64,000 nucleotides of DNA from the NCBI GenBank assembly GCA_902826335.1, contig CADEEL010000003.1:25121-89120 (forward strand). The letters run 5' to 3'. Positions within the stretch are counted from its first letter, which is position 1; each line of letters begins with the position of its first letter. This document shows positions 8,640 through 17,090 of this stretch, in pieces. The notes below the pieces were generated by a model. That model ran no database searches and had not been told where the DNA came from. It saw nothing but the letters and a program-made list of their open reading frames with translations. The position numbers were made by a program, and so were the translations under genes. The stretch is from an uncultured Alphaproteobacteria bacterium. GTDB taxonomy: Bacteria; Pseudomonadota; Alphaproteobacteria; Caulobacterales; Aquidulcibacteraceae.

Positions 8640-10920
8640 AAAGCAGAGCGTGAAGGCCCCGGCCAAGAGCGCGGCCAAGGCCAAGCCGGCGGCCAAACCG
8701 GCGCCCAAGGCGCCCGCCAAGAGCGCGCCGAAAGCCGCCGCGAAAGCGCCGCCCAAGCCCGCGCCCAAGGCGGCGCCCGCGAAGCCCGCGCCGAAAGCGG
8801 CCGCGAAGGCCGCGCCAAAACCCCCACGGCAAAAAGCCGCGCCGCCCAAGCCCGCGCCGAAGCCGCCCGCCGCGTCTGTCGCCAAGGCGGCGGTGAAAAC
8901 CGTTGAGACGGCGCCGCCCGCACCAAAGCCCGCGCCGGCCTCCGAAGACGCCAAGGTGCGCAAGGCCAAGACCGGCAAGGATGAGGCCGGCGGCGACAAG
9001 GAAGAAGCGGCGGACGGGCCGATCCTCGATCTCACCGACGCGGCGGTGAAGAAGATGATCAAGGCCGCCAAGGCGCGCGGCTTCGTCACGCACGAAGAAT
9101 TGGCGAAAGTTCTGCCCAGCGAGGAAGTCAGCTCCGAGCAGATCGAGGACACGATGTCGATGCTCTCGGACATGGGCATCAATGTCGTCGACAGCGAAGA
9201 AGAAGCCGAGGTCGAACAAGAAGATGGCGCGGGCGCGGCCGTCGCCAAACGGGAAGACGGCAAGCCGCCCGTCACCAATATGCGCGAGGACGCGGACCGC
9301 ACGGACGATCCCGTGCGCATGTATCTGCGCGAGATGGGCACGGTGGAGCTGCTGTCGCGCGAAGGCGAAATCGCCATCGCCAAGCGCATCGAAGCGGGCC
9401 GCGACGCCATGATCCGGGGCCTGTGCGAAAGCCCGCTGACGTTCGAAGCCATCATGGTGTGGCGCGACGAACTCCGGAATCAGCAAATCCTGCTGCGCGA
9501 CATCATCGATCTTGAAGCCACTTATGGTGCCGAAACCGGCCCCGCGCCCGCCGCGCTCGAAGCGGTGGAAGGCGCGGGCGAGCCAGAAGCGGAAAAGCCC
9601 GAAGGCGCGGCGGAAGGCGAAAATCCGGATTCGGACGATTTTGACGATGAAGCGGCAATCTCCATGTCAGCCATGGAGGCCGAGCTCAAGGAAGGCGTGA
9701 TGGCGACGCTCGACGCCATCGCCGCCGCGTTTGAGGAATTCCGCAAGCTGCAGGACAAGCGCATTTCCGCGCGCATCAAGGGCCGCTCCCTGCCCGGGGC
9801 GCAGACGGAAGTCTATGAAGGCGCGCAGAACACGATCATCGAGGAGCTGAAGAAGCTCAAGCTCAACAATGCACGCATCGAGAGCCTGGTTGAGCAGCTT
9901 TACGCGATCAACAAGAAGCTCATCTCGCTCGAAGGCAAGCTGATGCGCCTCGCGGACGCGAACGGCGTGGCGCGCGGGGACTTTCTCGACGCCTATCAGG
10001 GCGCGGAGCTCGATCCGCGCTGGATCGACAAGGTGGCGGCGCGCTCGAAATCCTGGGCGCGGTTCGTCGACAGCGAAGGCGAGACGATCGGCGACATTCG
10101 CAATGAAATCTCGGCGCTGGCCAAGGAAACCGGCGTGCCGATCGATGAATATCGCCGCATCGTGCACGCCGTGCAAAAGGGCGAGCGCGAGGCCCGCCAG
10201 GCGAAGAAGGAAATGGTGGAGGCCAATCTGCGCCTGGTCATCTCCATCGCCAAGAAATACACAAATCGCGGCCTGCAATTTTTGGATTTGATTCAAGAAG
10301 GCAATATCGGGCTGATGAAGGCGGTCGATAAATTCGAATATCGGCGCGGCTACAAGTTCAGCACCTACGCGACCTGGTGGATTCGCCAGGCGATTACGCG
10401 CTCAATCGCCGACCAGGCGCGCACGATCCGCATTCCGGTGCATATGATCGAGACGATCAACAAATTGGTGCGCACCAGCCGCCAGATGCTGCACGAGATC
10501 GGCCGCGAACCGACGCCGGAGGAATTGGCGGAAAAGCTCGGACTACCTCTCGAGAAGGTCCGAAAAGTGATGAAAATCGCCAAGGAGCCGATTTCCTTGG
10601 AGACGCCGATTGGCGATGAAGAGGATTCGCATCTCGGCGATTTCATCCAGGACCCGAACGTGGTGCTGCCGGTGGACGCCGCGATCCAAAGCAATCTGCG
10701 CGAAACGACGACGCGGGTGCTGGCTTCGCTCACGCCGCGCGAAGAGCGCGTGCTGCGCATGCGCTTCGGCATCGGCATGAACACCGATCACACGCTGGAG
10801 GAAGTGGGCCAGCAATTTAGTGTGACGCGCGAACGGATCAGGCAGATCGAGGCGAAAGCGCTGAGGAAATTGAAGCATCCGAGCCGCTCCAGAAAACTGA
10901 GAAGTTTTCTGGACAATTGA
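8620..10920 (+). CDS. rpoD: Primary RNA polymerase sigma factor (sigma-70)
   Basis: About 766 residues. Residues 1-125 are an unusual Lys/Ala/Pro-rich tail (many AKPAPK units). Region 1.1 lies at about 135-195, region 1.2 at [20 protein letters not shown], then an acidic non-conserved region. Region 2 starts at [16 protein letters not shown] (about 532) with [17 protein letters not shown] for -10 recognition. Region 4 holds the helix-turn-helix [19 protein letters not shown]. The ATG at 8620 has GAGG three bases before it; 8602 (ATG, MDQVRQ) is an alternative. The gene ends in RKLRSFLDN encoded by AT-rich codons that form a hairpin, followed by a second copy of that tail. Confidence 0.97.
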   Translation: MVRKTSEKQSVKAPAKSAAKAKPAAKPAPKAPAKSAPKAAAKAPPKPAPKAAPAKPAPKAAAKAAPKPPRQKAAPPKPAPKPPAASVAKAAVKTVETAPPAPKPAPASEDAKVRKAKTGKDEAGGDKEEAADGPILDLTDAAVKKMIKAAKARGFVTHEELAKVLPSEEVSSEQIEDTMSMLSDMGINVVDSEEEAEVEQEDGAGAAVAKREDGKPPVTNMREDADRTDDPVRMYLREMGTVELLSREGEIAIAKRIEAGRDAMIRGLCESPLTFEAIMVWRDELRNQQILLRDIIDLEATYGAETGPAPAALEAVEGAGEPEAEKPEGAAEGENPDSDDFDDEAAISMSAMEAELKEGVMATLDAIAAAFEEFRKLQDKRISARIKGRSLPGAQTEVYEGAQNTIIEELKKLKLNNARIESLVEQLYAINKKLISLEGKLMRLADANGVARGDFLDAYQGAELDPRWIDKVAARSKSWARFVDSEGETIGDIRNEISALAKETGVPIDEYRRIVHAVQKGEREARQAKKEMVEANLRLVISIAKKYTNRGLQFLDLIQEGNIGLMKAVDKFEYRRGYKFSTYATWWIRQAITRSIADQARTIRIPVHMIETINKLVRTSRQMLHEIGREPTPEELAEKLGLPLEKVRKVMKIAKEPISLETPIGDEEDSHLGDFIQDPNVVLPVDAAIQSNLRETTTRVLASLTPREERVLRMRFGIGMNTDHTLEEVGQQFSVTRERIRQIEAKALRKLKHPSRSRKLRSFLDN
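10889..10912 (+). repeat. Perfect 10-bp hairpin inside the last codons of rpoD
   Basis: CCAGAAAACT (10889-10898), loop GAGA, AGTTTTCTGG (10903-10912). It lies within the codons for SRKLRSFLD, and the AGA and AAA codons needed for the stem are unusual in this GC-rich gene. No T-run follows, so it is not an intrinsic terminator. It could stabilise the mRNA 3' end or be the edge of an inserted sequence. Confidence 0.75.
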
Positions 10921-10955
10921 AAGCGCGGAAGCTGCGGAGCTTTTTGGATAATTAG
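10920..10955 (+). pseudogene. Second copy of the rpoD 3' end, out of frame
   Basis: Starting at the last base of the rpoD TGA, this stretch encodes [11 protein letters not shown] followed by TAG. Its RKLRSFLDN is identical to the actual rpoD C-terminus. The 27 coding bases differ at 8 positions, all synonymous, and here the codons are GC-rich (CGG, AAG, AGC) as expected for the host. It also contains AAGCT-GCGG-AGCTT followed by TTT, a weak terminator-like hairpin. Confidence 0.7.
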
Positions 10956-10978
10956 GATTTGTCGATAAGGGCGTAACC

Positions 10979-11209
10979 ATGATGAGCATCGATGAGACAC
11001 TTCACAACGCAATCGCTCGCGGACGGCCGATCCGGTTTCGGTATGAGGGAAATCGAATTCGCGCGGAGCCGATTGGCCTACGATATGTCGGTGGCGAGTT
11101 CATGCTCACCGCGAGGGTCTCAACTGTAATTGGAGCTACGACGGAGAGGGAATTTAAAGTGTCGAAGATCGCGGACCTAGCTTTGGGCGCTGCGACCAAA
11201 GCAGCTTGA
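10979..11209 (+). CDS. Stand-alone mini WYL-like domain protein
   Basis: 76 residues. The sequence AIARGRPIRFRYEGN, then RIRAEPIGLRYVGGEFMLTA and EREFKVSKI, follows the WYL pattern (I-x-F-x-Y, R-x-x-EP-x-x-L, L-x-A, R-x-F-x-x-x-x-I). WYL domains are SH3-like ligand-sensing modules, usually fused to an HTH or a defence enzyme; here there is no DNA-binding domain. AAGGG lies upstream of the double ATG. It sits 58 bases after the rpoD stop on the same strand and may be read through from it. Function is not assigned. Confidence 0.6.
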   Translation: MMSIDETLHNAIARGRPIRFRYEGNRIRAEPIGLRYVGGEFMLTARVSTVIGATTEREFKVSKIADLALGAATKAA

Positions 11210-11210
11210 G

Positions 11211-11318
11211 TTATTCCGGACGCGACGCAGTCGCGATCCGGAACCCAGGATGTGACCAAGCGCCGAGCATCTGCCCCTAGGTCCGGGCTCATCGCTTCGC
11301 GATGCCCCGGAATGACGA
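11211..11318. repeat. Palindromic intergenic repeat, family A, copy 1
   Basis: Starts with TTATTCCGGACGCGACGCAG and ends with GATGCCCCGGAATGACGAAA. The ends are inverted repeats (ATTCCGG/CCGGAAT). Inside are two smaller hairpins, GCGACGCAGTCGC and ATCGCTTCGCGAT, and a central GGAACCCAGG/CCTAGGTCC pair. Related copies lie at 22523-22633, 22655-22768 and, as a half, 25979-26016. It fills most of the gap between the WYL-like gene and the next gene. Confidence 0.8.
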
Positions 11319-11468
11319 AAGGTTGCGCGCCCTCGCCCGCACAGCTGTTTATCTCGCCCCACCCCCGACGGAACGCCGCGCCTGACGCGTTTTAAGAGAG
11401 GCGCGCGGACTGGTAGAATTCCGGCGTGCACCTATCTTTCCCATGTATCACAGCCGCAGAGCCTGCCC

Positions 11469-12311
11469 ATGCCCAAACAAACCCCCGCCAGCATCACCGT
11501 GCGCCCGCGCGATATCCACTTTGACGTCGAGGCGGCGCGAACCGGCCATTGGTTGGGCGGCGATCCGGTCGGCACCGCCGTGTTCAACGCCCTCTCACTC
11601 ACCTTCCCGGACGGGGAGCGCCTCTTTATCGACGCCGTGCGCGCCCATCGCGAGGGGCTCTCCGGCAAGCTCGCCGAAGATGTAAGGGGCTTCATCGCGC
11701 AGGAATCCATCCATTCGCGCGAGCACCACACGCTCAATCAACTCATCGACCGCGCGCGCTATCCCGTGGCCGAGATCGAGGCGGAGCTCAATGAGCGCAT
11801 CGCCTTCGCGCGCGGGCGCGGGCCGCTGGCCATGCTCATCTCCACCATCGCGCTCGAACATTTCACGGCGATGATGGCGGAGATGCATGCGCGCCATCAG
11901 GATTTGTTCGAGCGGGTCGACCCCGAGATTGAGCGCTTGTGGCGTTGGCACGCCGTTGAAGAGCTGGAGCACAAGGCCGTGGCGTTCGATGTGTTCATGC
12001 ACGCCGCGCGCGGCTGGCCGCCCTTCCGGCGCTATCTGCGCCGCACCATCGCCATGGCCATCATCTCCGTGATGTTCACGCGCAACATCACGCGCTACGC
12101 CGCGCGCCTTCTGGAAGCGGATGGCTATACGCCCAAGGCCGCGCTGAAGGCGGTGAAGCGGTTTGTGTGGCATGAGCCCGGCATATTCAGCCGCGGGTGG
12201 AAATCCTATTTCGCCTGGTATCGCCCCGGCTTTCACCCGTGGGATCAAGACAATCGCGCGCTCACCGCCGCGTGGACGGCGGAGTTCGATACGGCGCCTG
12301 CGCCGGCGTAA
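11469..12311 (+). CDS. Metal-dependent hydrolase-like protein (PF10118 type)
   Basis: 280 residues. The pattern of Glu and His pairs resembles a ferritin-like di-metal site: Glu50, QESIHSREH (Glu79, His82, His86), IALEHFTA (Glu130), and WRWHAVEELEHKAVAFDVF (His161, Glu164, His168). This matches the family annotated as predicted metal-dependent hydrolase (PF10118), common in Caulobacterales, for which no substrate is established. WLGGDPVGTAVFNALSLTFP near the N-terminus is typical of it. It is a single gene, convergent with the lipoprotein gene that ends 4 bases after it. Confidence 0.85.
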   Translation: MPKQTPASITVRPRDIHFDVEAARTGHWLGGDPVGTAVFNALSLTFPDGERLFIDAVRAHREGLSGKLAEDVRGFIAQESIHSREHHTLNQLIDRARYPVAEIEAELNERIAFARGRGPLAMLISTIALEHFTAMMAEMHARHQDLFERVDPEIERLWRWHAVEELEHKAVAFDVFMHAARGWPPFRRYLRRTIAMAIISVMFTRNITRYAARLLEADGYTPKAALKAVKRFVWHEPGIFSRGWKSYFAWYRPGFHPWDQDNRALTAAWTAEFDTAPAPA

Positions 12312-12315
12312 GGGA

Positions 12316-12966
12316 TCACCCTTCACTCTCCTGCGTTCCCACGTCACGCACGCGCCCGCTTGCGGCTTCATAGGCGGCGCACGTCATTGTCGTACGCGCG
12401 CTCATGAAACACCACATGGGGCGATCGGCGGCGCGCAGCGCCAAATAGGACGCGCGATCCAGATCCTGCGCCGGCGCGAAGGGGAAATCCTCCTCGCCCG
12501 CTTCGAACGGCGCGGGCGCGCCCTCGGGCCAGGGCGCCAGCGCGGTTGTCGACGGCATGGCGCGACCCTCCGGATCGATCCAGCCGACCAGGACGGCGCG
12601 CACGGCATTTCGCATCGCGTCATTTCCATCCGGCCCATCGCCGAGTTGCACATCGAAGGCGCGCGCCGGCGCCTCGAAGCGATAAAGCACACGCCCCTCC
12701 TCATCGACGATGAAGAGCCGCATCGCGGCGTCCGCGCAGGTTACGCCCTCATAATCGGCGAAGACTTGGAGGATGGTCTCGCCGGCATGCCAGAACGTGC
12801 TGGCGCGCAGATTGCACGCGGCCGTTTCGTCCGGCGCGGCCGGCAGCGTGGCCGCTATGACGTGCGCGACATCATCGCCGCCCTCGGCCGCCGTGCGCGC
12901 GGCATCGTGGCGGCCACAAGACGCGAGCAGCGCGAACGCCGCCGCCATGATCATACCACGCCGCAT
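12316..12966 (-). CDS. Putative lipoprotein, function unknown
   Basis: 216 residues. MRRGMIMAAAFALLASCGRH is a lipoprotein signal peptide with lipobox LASC. The mature part has scattered cysteines, for example ACNLRAS and VTCADAAM, and no recognised domain. The ATG at 12966 has a strong AGGAGAGG upstream; the open frame extends farther 5' without such support. It is the last gene of a minus-strand group with the TIGR02466 protein (17 bases upstream) and two sugar dehydrogenases. Confidence 0.78.
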   Translation of the reverse strand: MRRGMIMAAAFALLASCGRHDAARTAAEGGDDVAHVIAATLPAAPDETAACNLRASTFWHAGETILQVFADYEGVTCADAAMRLFIVDEEGRVLYRFEAPARAFDVQLGDGPDGNDAMRNAVRAVLVGWIDPEGRAMPSTTALAPWPEGAPAPFEAGEEDFPFAPAQDLDRASYLALRAADRPMWCFMSARTTMTCAAYEAASGRVRDVGTQESEG

Positions 12967-12983
12967 GCGATCCTCTCCTGCTG

Positions 12984-13595
12984 TCACCATGCATAATTGA
13001 AACTTACGCTTACGCGCGGCTTGCGCGCCTCGTTCAACACCACTTCGTGGCGCAGCCAGCTTTCCCACATGAGCACATCGCCAGCGCGCGGGGCGAGATA
13101 GACGAACGTGCGCTCCGCTTCTGGCGCATCTTCGCGGCGCGGGGGCGCGGCCATCATCAGCGGCAGGCGTGGATCCTCCAGCTTCAAGGCCGAAGCGCCC
13201 TTTGGAATGTCCACATAATAGGCTCCGCTGAGCACGCTGTGCGGGTGGATGTGGCCGCTGTGTGCGCCGCCGGGCGCAAGCACATTGATCCAAATCGAAT
13301 CGAGCGCGAGTTTGCGCCGGCCGAGATCGAGATGAAGTTCCGCGGCGAAGGCGCGCGCGTGGGGATCTAGCGCTTTCTTCAAGTCCGCGAAGGCGGGATC
13401 GCGCTTGGGCAGATCATTGAGCGAGGCGTAAGAGGTGTAGCCTCTATAGCCATGCGCGGCGCTCCAGGCTTTGCCCGCCTCGTCTTGCGCGGCGATCGCG
13501 AGGCATGAGCGCAGCACATCCGCGCGCAGCTTCTCATCCTCGATCCCGGCGCGATAAAGCTTCGAAACGAAGAGGGTTTGCGTTTCTCCGCTCAT
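12984..13595 (-). CDS. TIGR02466-family putative 2-oxoglutarate/Fe(II) oxygenase
   Basis: 203 residues. HSGHIHPHSVLSGAYYV (about 112-128) supplies the metal-binding histidines of the cupin-like barrel, and WLRHEV (His183) plus RVSVSFN supply the distal histidine and the 2-oxoglutarate-binding arginine. This is the signature of the TIGR02466 family, thought to be 2OG-Fe(II) oxygenases of unknown substrate. Its ATG overlaps the stop of the upstream sugar dehydrogenase by four bases, so translation is probably coupled. Confidence 0.87.
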   Translation of the reverse strand: MSGETQTLFVSKLYRAGIEDEKLRADVLRSCLAIAAQDEAGKAWSAAHGYRGYTSYASLNDLPKRDPAFADLKKALDPHARAFAAELHLDLGRRKLALDSIWINVLAPGGAHSGHIHPHSVLSGAYYVDIPKGASALKLEDPRLPLMMAAPPRREDAPEAERTFVYLAPRAGDVLMWESWLRHEVVLNEARKPRVSVSFNYAW

Positions 13596-14722
13596 GCGGA
13601 CGAAAGGCGCATGAGGGCGCCGTCCTCCCCATCCGTCAGTACAAAGACGAAGCCGCCCGGGCCGACGCGCACATCGCGGATGCGGGCGCCGAGATCGAGC
13701 AGCAAATCTTCTTGTTCAGTGACGCGCCCGTCGCGTACGCGCAGGCGCTGCATCTGCGATCCGGCGAGAAACCCGATCAGCAAATCGCCGCGCCAATTGG
13801 GGAAGGCCTCCCCGCGATAGAGCGCAAGGCCAGATGGCGCGAGCGAGGGCGTCCATTGCGTCACCGGCGTTTCAACACCCGGCGCGGTCTGACGCTCGGA
13901 AATGATCGCGCCGCTGTAATCGACGCCATAGGTCACCAGCGGCCAGCCATAATTGGCGCCGGGGCGGATAATGTTCAGCTCATCGCCGCCGCGCGGGCCG
14001 TTTTCATGCGACCAGATGGTTTGCGACTCGGCGTCGTAAATTAGGCCCATCGGATTGCGGTGGCCGTAGGAATAGATTTCCGGTGCGGCGTCCGCGCGGC
14101 CGACGAAGGGATTATCCGTAGGCGGACGACCCTCTCGATTGATGCGCACGATCTTGCCGATGACGGCGCGGAGGTTTTGCGCTTCGGCGCGGAGGTTATC
14201 CGGCAGGCCGACGGCCATGAGCAGGGTTTCATCCGGCAGAAAGGCCATGCGCCCGCCAGGGTGATTGGTTCCACCACGCAGGCCTGCGCGATAGATGACG
14301 CGCCCATCCCGAAGCGCACCGCCCTCATAGCGCGCGCGCCAGAGCGCGAGGCGCGTTCCCTCCGTGTGGCGCTCAAAGAAGGAGATGTAGACGAAGCCGT
14401 TCTCCGCGAAGCGCGGATCGAGAGCAATGTCCTGCAGACCGCTCTGACCCGCCTGGCGCACATTGGCCGGCCCGCCAGAGAGTGGCGCGCTTAAGGCGCC
14501 ATCGGCGAAGCGGCGCACGCCGCCGTGCTTTTCGGTGATGAGCGCCGCGCCGTCCGGCAGAAAGGCGAGGCCCCATGGATTGTTCAAGCCCGTCGCCAAC
14601 ACATCGACGCGCACGCCATCGCTAACGGAGGATTGGGCGGCGCGCGCGCTGGGCGCTTCGCTGACGCAGGCGGCCAACGCGGCGGCGGGGATAATGAGAA
14701 CAGAACGGCGGGATGTGCGCAT
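13592..14722 (-). CDS. PQQ-dependent sugar dehydrogenase (soluble GDH-like beta-propeller)
   Basis: 376 residues. The N-terminal MRTSRRSVLIIPAAALAACV contains both an RR motif and a possible lipobox (LAAC), so it is exported. The propeller includes GLNNPWGLAFLPDGAALITEK, SGLQDIALDPRFAENGFVYI, GHRNPMGLIYD and HENGPRGGDELNII, the hallmarks of the GSDH/sGDH family that oxidises sugars with PQQ and calcium. A 64-base gap separates it from a paralogue upstream. It overlaps the oxygenase gene downstream by four bases. Confidence 0.93.
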   Translation of the reverse strand: MRTSRRSVLIIPAAALAACVSEAPSARAAQSSVSDGVRVDVLATGLNNPWGLAFLPDGAALITEKHGGVRRFADGALSAPLSGGPANVRQAGQSGLQDIALDPRFAENGFVYISFFERHTEGTRLALWRARYEGGALRDGRVIYRAGLRGGTNHPGGRMAFLPDETLLMAVGLPDNLRAEAQNLRAVIGKIVRINREGRPPTDNPFVGRADAAPEIYSYGHRNPMGLIYDAESQTIWSHENGPRGGDELNIIRPGANYGWPLVTYGVDYSGAIISERQTAPGVETPVTQWTPSLAPSGLALYRGEAFPNWRGDLLIGFLAGSQMQRLRVRDGRVTEQEDLLLDLGARIRDVRVGPGGFVFVLTDGEDGALMRLSSA

Positions 14723-14785
14723 CGGCGGCCTCGATTGAGCGAGGCGCAAAATTGGCCGAACACGTGCTGAATGCAAGCAGCGCCC

Positions 14786-15925
14786 TCAGCCTGGGCGCAG
14801 GCGCCAGACCTCCCCCGCCTCATCATCGGTGAGGAGGTAGAGAAAGCCATCCGGCCCAACGCGCACATCGCGGATGCGTGCTTCGCGCTCGTGCAGCAGC
14901 ACTTCTTCGAGCACGGCGATGTTGTCGCGGATACGCACGCGGCGGAGATGTCGAAATGCTAGCGACCCAACGAAGAAATCCCCCCGCCAATTAGGAAACG
15001 CGTCGCCCAAATAAAGCGCGATTCCGGAGGGTGCGATCGAGGGGGAAAAGACCACGAGCGGATTTTCCGCGCCCTCCAACTCCTCATTCGGGGTTATGAT
15101 GGTTCCGTCATAGTCGATGCCGTAGCTGGCGCGCGGCCAGCCATAATTGCGCCCAGCCTGGAGAATGTTCATCTCGTCGCCGCCGCGCGGGCCGTTTTCG
15201 TGCTGCCAGATGGTTCCGTCGCGCGGATCGATCGTGAGGCCCAGCGTGTTGCGATGGCCGTAGGTGAATATTTCCGGCAGCGCGCCCGTTTGCGCGACGA
15301 AGGGATTGTCGGCTGGCGCGGCGCCATCACGATTGAGGCGCAACACCTTGCCCAGGTGCGATCCCAAGTTTTGAGCCGCATCGCGATAATCGTATCCGTC
15401 CCCAACCGCGAGCAGAAGCGTTTCATCTGGAAGAAAGACGATGCGACCGCTGGGGTGAGCCGCGCCGCGCTTATTCGGCGTCGCGCGAAAGAGCACTCGG
15501 CCCTCGACAAGGGCGCGACCATCGAAGCGGGCGCGATACAGCGCGAGGTGATTTGCCTCGATCGTACCTTCTGAGAAGGCGATGTAGACAAATCGGTTCT
15601 CCGCGAAGCGCGGATCGAGCACAATATCGCGCAGGCCGCTTTCGCCATCGTAGAGCGCGCCCTCGGGCCCGCCGGCGAGCGGCTGCGGCTCGAGGCGGCC
15701 ATTGGCGCGCAGCAGGCGCACGCCGCCATGCAATTGCGTGATCAGCGCGTCGCCGCCAGGAAGGAAGGCGAGACTCCATGGGAAGGGAATGCCGCGCGCG
15801 ACGACATCCACGACAAAGGGGGGCGCATCGCCGTCGCGCGCGTCCTCACCTCGCCGCGCGCATCCCGCAGCCAGAGCCAAAGGCAATACGAGCAGCGCGC
15901 GGCGCGGTGGTTTCCAATCAATCAT
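14786..15925 (-). CDS. PQQ-dependent sugar dehydrogenase, lipoprotein paralogue
   Basis: 379 residues with lipobox LAAGC near residue 22. The propeller repeats IPFPWSLAFLPGGDALITQ, SGLRDIVLDPRFAENRFVYI, GHRNTLGLTIDPR and HENGPRGGDEMNIL align with the next gene over its whole length, so the pair arose by tandem duplication. It is expected to be anchored in a membrane facing the periplasm. Substrate and electron acceptor are not visible, and no PQQ biosynthesis gene is present in this window. Confidence 0.93.
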   Translation of the reverse strand: MIDWKPPRRALLVLPLALAAGCARRGEDARDGDAPPFVVDVVARGIPFPWSLAFLPGGDALITQLHGGVRLLRANGRLEPQPLAGGPEGALYDGESGLRDIVLDPRFAENRFVYIAFSEGTIEANHLALYRARFDGRALVEGRVLFRATPNKRGAAHPSGRIVFLPDETLLLAVGDGYDYRDAAQNLGSHLGKVLRLNRDGAAPADNPFVAQTGALPEIFTYGHRNTLGLTIDPRDGTIWQHENGPRGGDEMNILQAGRNYGWPRASYGIDYDGTIITPNEELEGAENPLVVFSPSIAPSGIALYLGDAFPNWRGDFFVGSLAFRHLRRVRIRDNIAVLEEVLLHEREARIRDVRVGPDGFLYLLTDDEAGEVWRLRPG

Positions 15926-16032
15926 GCGATCAAATTGCGGACACTGGCGATGGATTGAACCTTGTATCGATAAGCGCCCTGGCCAGCGCGACGAGCTGTT
16001 GGCGCCGCGATGGCGATGTCCGATAAGTGCCC

Positions 16033-16476
16033 ATGCGCCTCAACCAAGTCACCCTGCCCGCCACCGATCTCGCCGAATCCATCCAGTTTTACGAGGCGCT
16101 TGGCCTTCGGCTCATCGTGCGGGCTGATCACTATGCGCGGTTCGAGCTGCCCGAGGGCGAGGCCACGCTTTCACTGCATGTGAGCGAAGCTGTCGCGCGC
16201 GCCGATGCGCCGGTAATCTATTTCGAGTGCGAGGATATTGACGCCGTGCATGCGCGCCTTGCAGCGGCGGGCGTCGCCTTCGACACCGCGCCAACCGATC
16301 AACGCTGGCTGTGGCGCGAGGCGCACCTTCGCGATCCCGCGGGCAATGCGCTTATTCTCTATTATGCGGGCGAGAACCGAAAGAACCCGCCCTGGCGGCT
16401 TATACCACCAATCCGAAACGCCGCCTCACCACCCATCCCCGGGGCGTCGCGTCAGCGACGAGCCCGGGGCCCATGA
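16033..16476 (+). CDS. Glyoxalase/VOC-family protein with a repeat-derived tail
   Basis: 147 residues. The core (about 1-115) has the VOC betaalphabetabetabeta pattern: RLNQVTLPATDLAESIQFYE, VIYFECEDIDAVHARLAAAGV and EAHLRDPAGNALILYYAGEN. Such proteins are metal-dependent lyases, dioxygenases or resistance proteins. The final 30 residues (from about IPPIRNAASPPIPGAS) are encoded by the start of a family B repeat, and the stop lies inside that repeat. The ATG at 16033 is preferred over a GTG at 16027. Confidence 0.85.
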   Translation: MRLNQVTLPATDLAESIQFYEALGLRLIVRADHYARFELPEGEATLSLHVSEAVARADAPVIYFECEDIDAVHARLAAAGVAFDTAPTDQRWLWREAHLRDPAGNALILYYAGENRKNPPWRLIPPIRNAASPPIPGASRQRRARGP

Positions 16477-16538
16477 ACTCCGTTGTTTCTTGGTTATGGG
16501 CCCCGGACTTCGCTTCGCGAATCCGGGGATGAGTGGGT
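16428..16538. repeat. Palindromic intergenic repeat, family B, copy 1
   Basis: Begins CACCACCCATCCCCGGGGCG and ends CGAATCCGGGGATGAGTGGG, with terminal inverted repeats. Inside are GTCGCGTCAGCGAC and CTTCGCTTCGCGAA hairpins and paired GGGGCCCAT/ATGGGCCCC. Other copies: 36131-36240, 37352-37457, 51011-51122, 57829-57940. It overlaps the 3' end of the VOC gene. Confidence 0.85.
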
Positions 16539-16559
16539 CATTGTTTTGCGCAATTGGTA

Positions 16560-17081
16560 TTAAATAAAGTCCTTCAGCGACGAAAGCGTCTGCCAGGTCC
16601 AGCCATTGGTTTGCAGCACATTCATCAGGCCGCCGAAGAACAAGATCGCCATGGCGATGAAGAGCAGGCCCAGGATCATCAGGACGAGCGCGCCGATCCA
16701 GCCGATGCGCGAGAGGATGAGGCCCGTATTGTCATGCTCCGCCTTGGCGCGGCCAGCGCCGACGACGCCAAACACGAAGGCCGCGATGGTCGGCAAAATC
16801 GGGAACACAAAACCCAGCACGAGGCAGCCGACGGCGATGGCGCCGAACACCGTGCCGCCCGGCGTGGCCGCCGGCGCGGCCGATGCGGCGACCGGGGCTG
16901 CGGGCGCGGCGTAGACCTGGCGGGCCTGGCCATCGGCCAAAACGTAATCGACCCACTGCCCCGCCGCGGGCGCGCCGGGCGAGCGCCATTCGCTCAATGG
17001 AAATTCAAGCCGCTCGCCATCGGCGCCAGACAGAACGCCCGTCTGGCGGATGGAATCGACGCCCAGCATTTGCCCGCGCAT
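16560..17081 (-). CDS. Membrane protein with an N-terminal beta domain, function unknown
   Basis: 173 residues. Residues 1-58 (TGVLSGADGERLEFPLSEW, then VDYVLADGQARQVY) look like the small OB/cold-shock-like domain found before membrane segments in many bacterial proteins. An Ala/Pro linker follows, then hydrophobic helices at about 76-105 and 125-150. Its start is 9 bases from the end of the next upstream gene, so they are probably one operon. Confidence 0.75.
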   Translation of the reverse strand: MRGQMLGVDSIRQTGVLSGADGERLEFPLSEWRSPGAPAAGQWVDYVLADGQARQVYAAPAAPVAASAAPAATPGGTVFGAIAVGCLVLGFVFPILPTIAAFVFGVVGAGRAKAEHDNTGLILSRIGWIGALVLMILGLLFIAMAILFFGGLMNVLQTNGWTWQTLSSLKDFI

Positions 17082-17090
17082 ATATTACCC

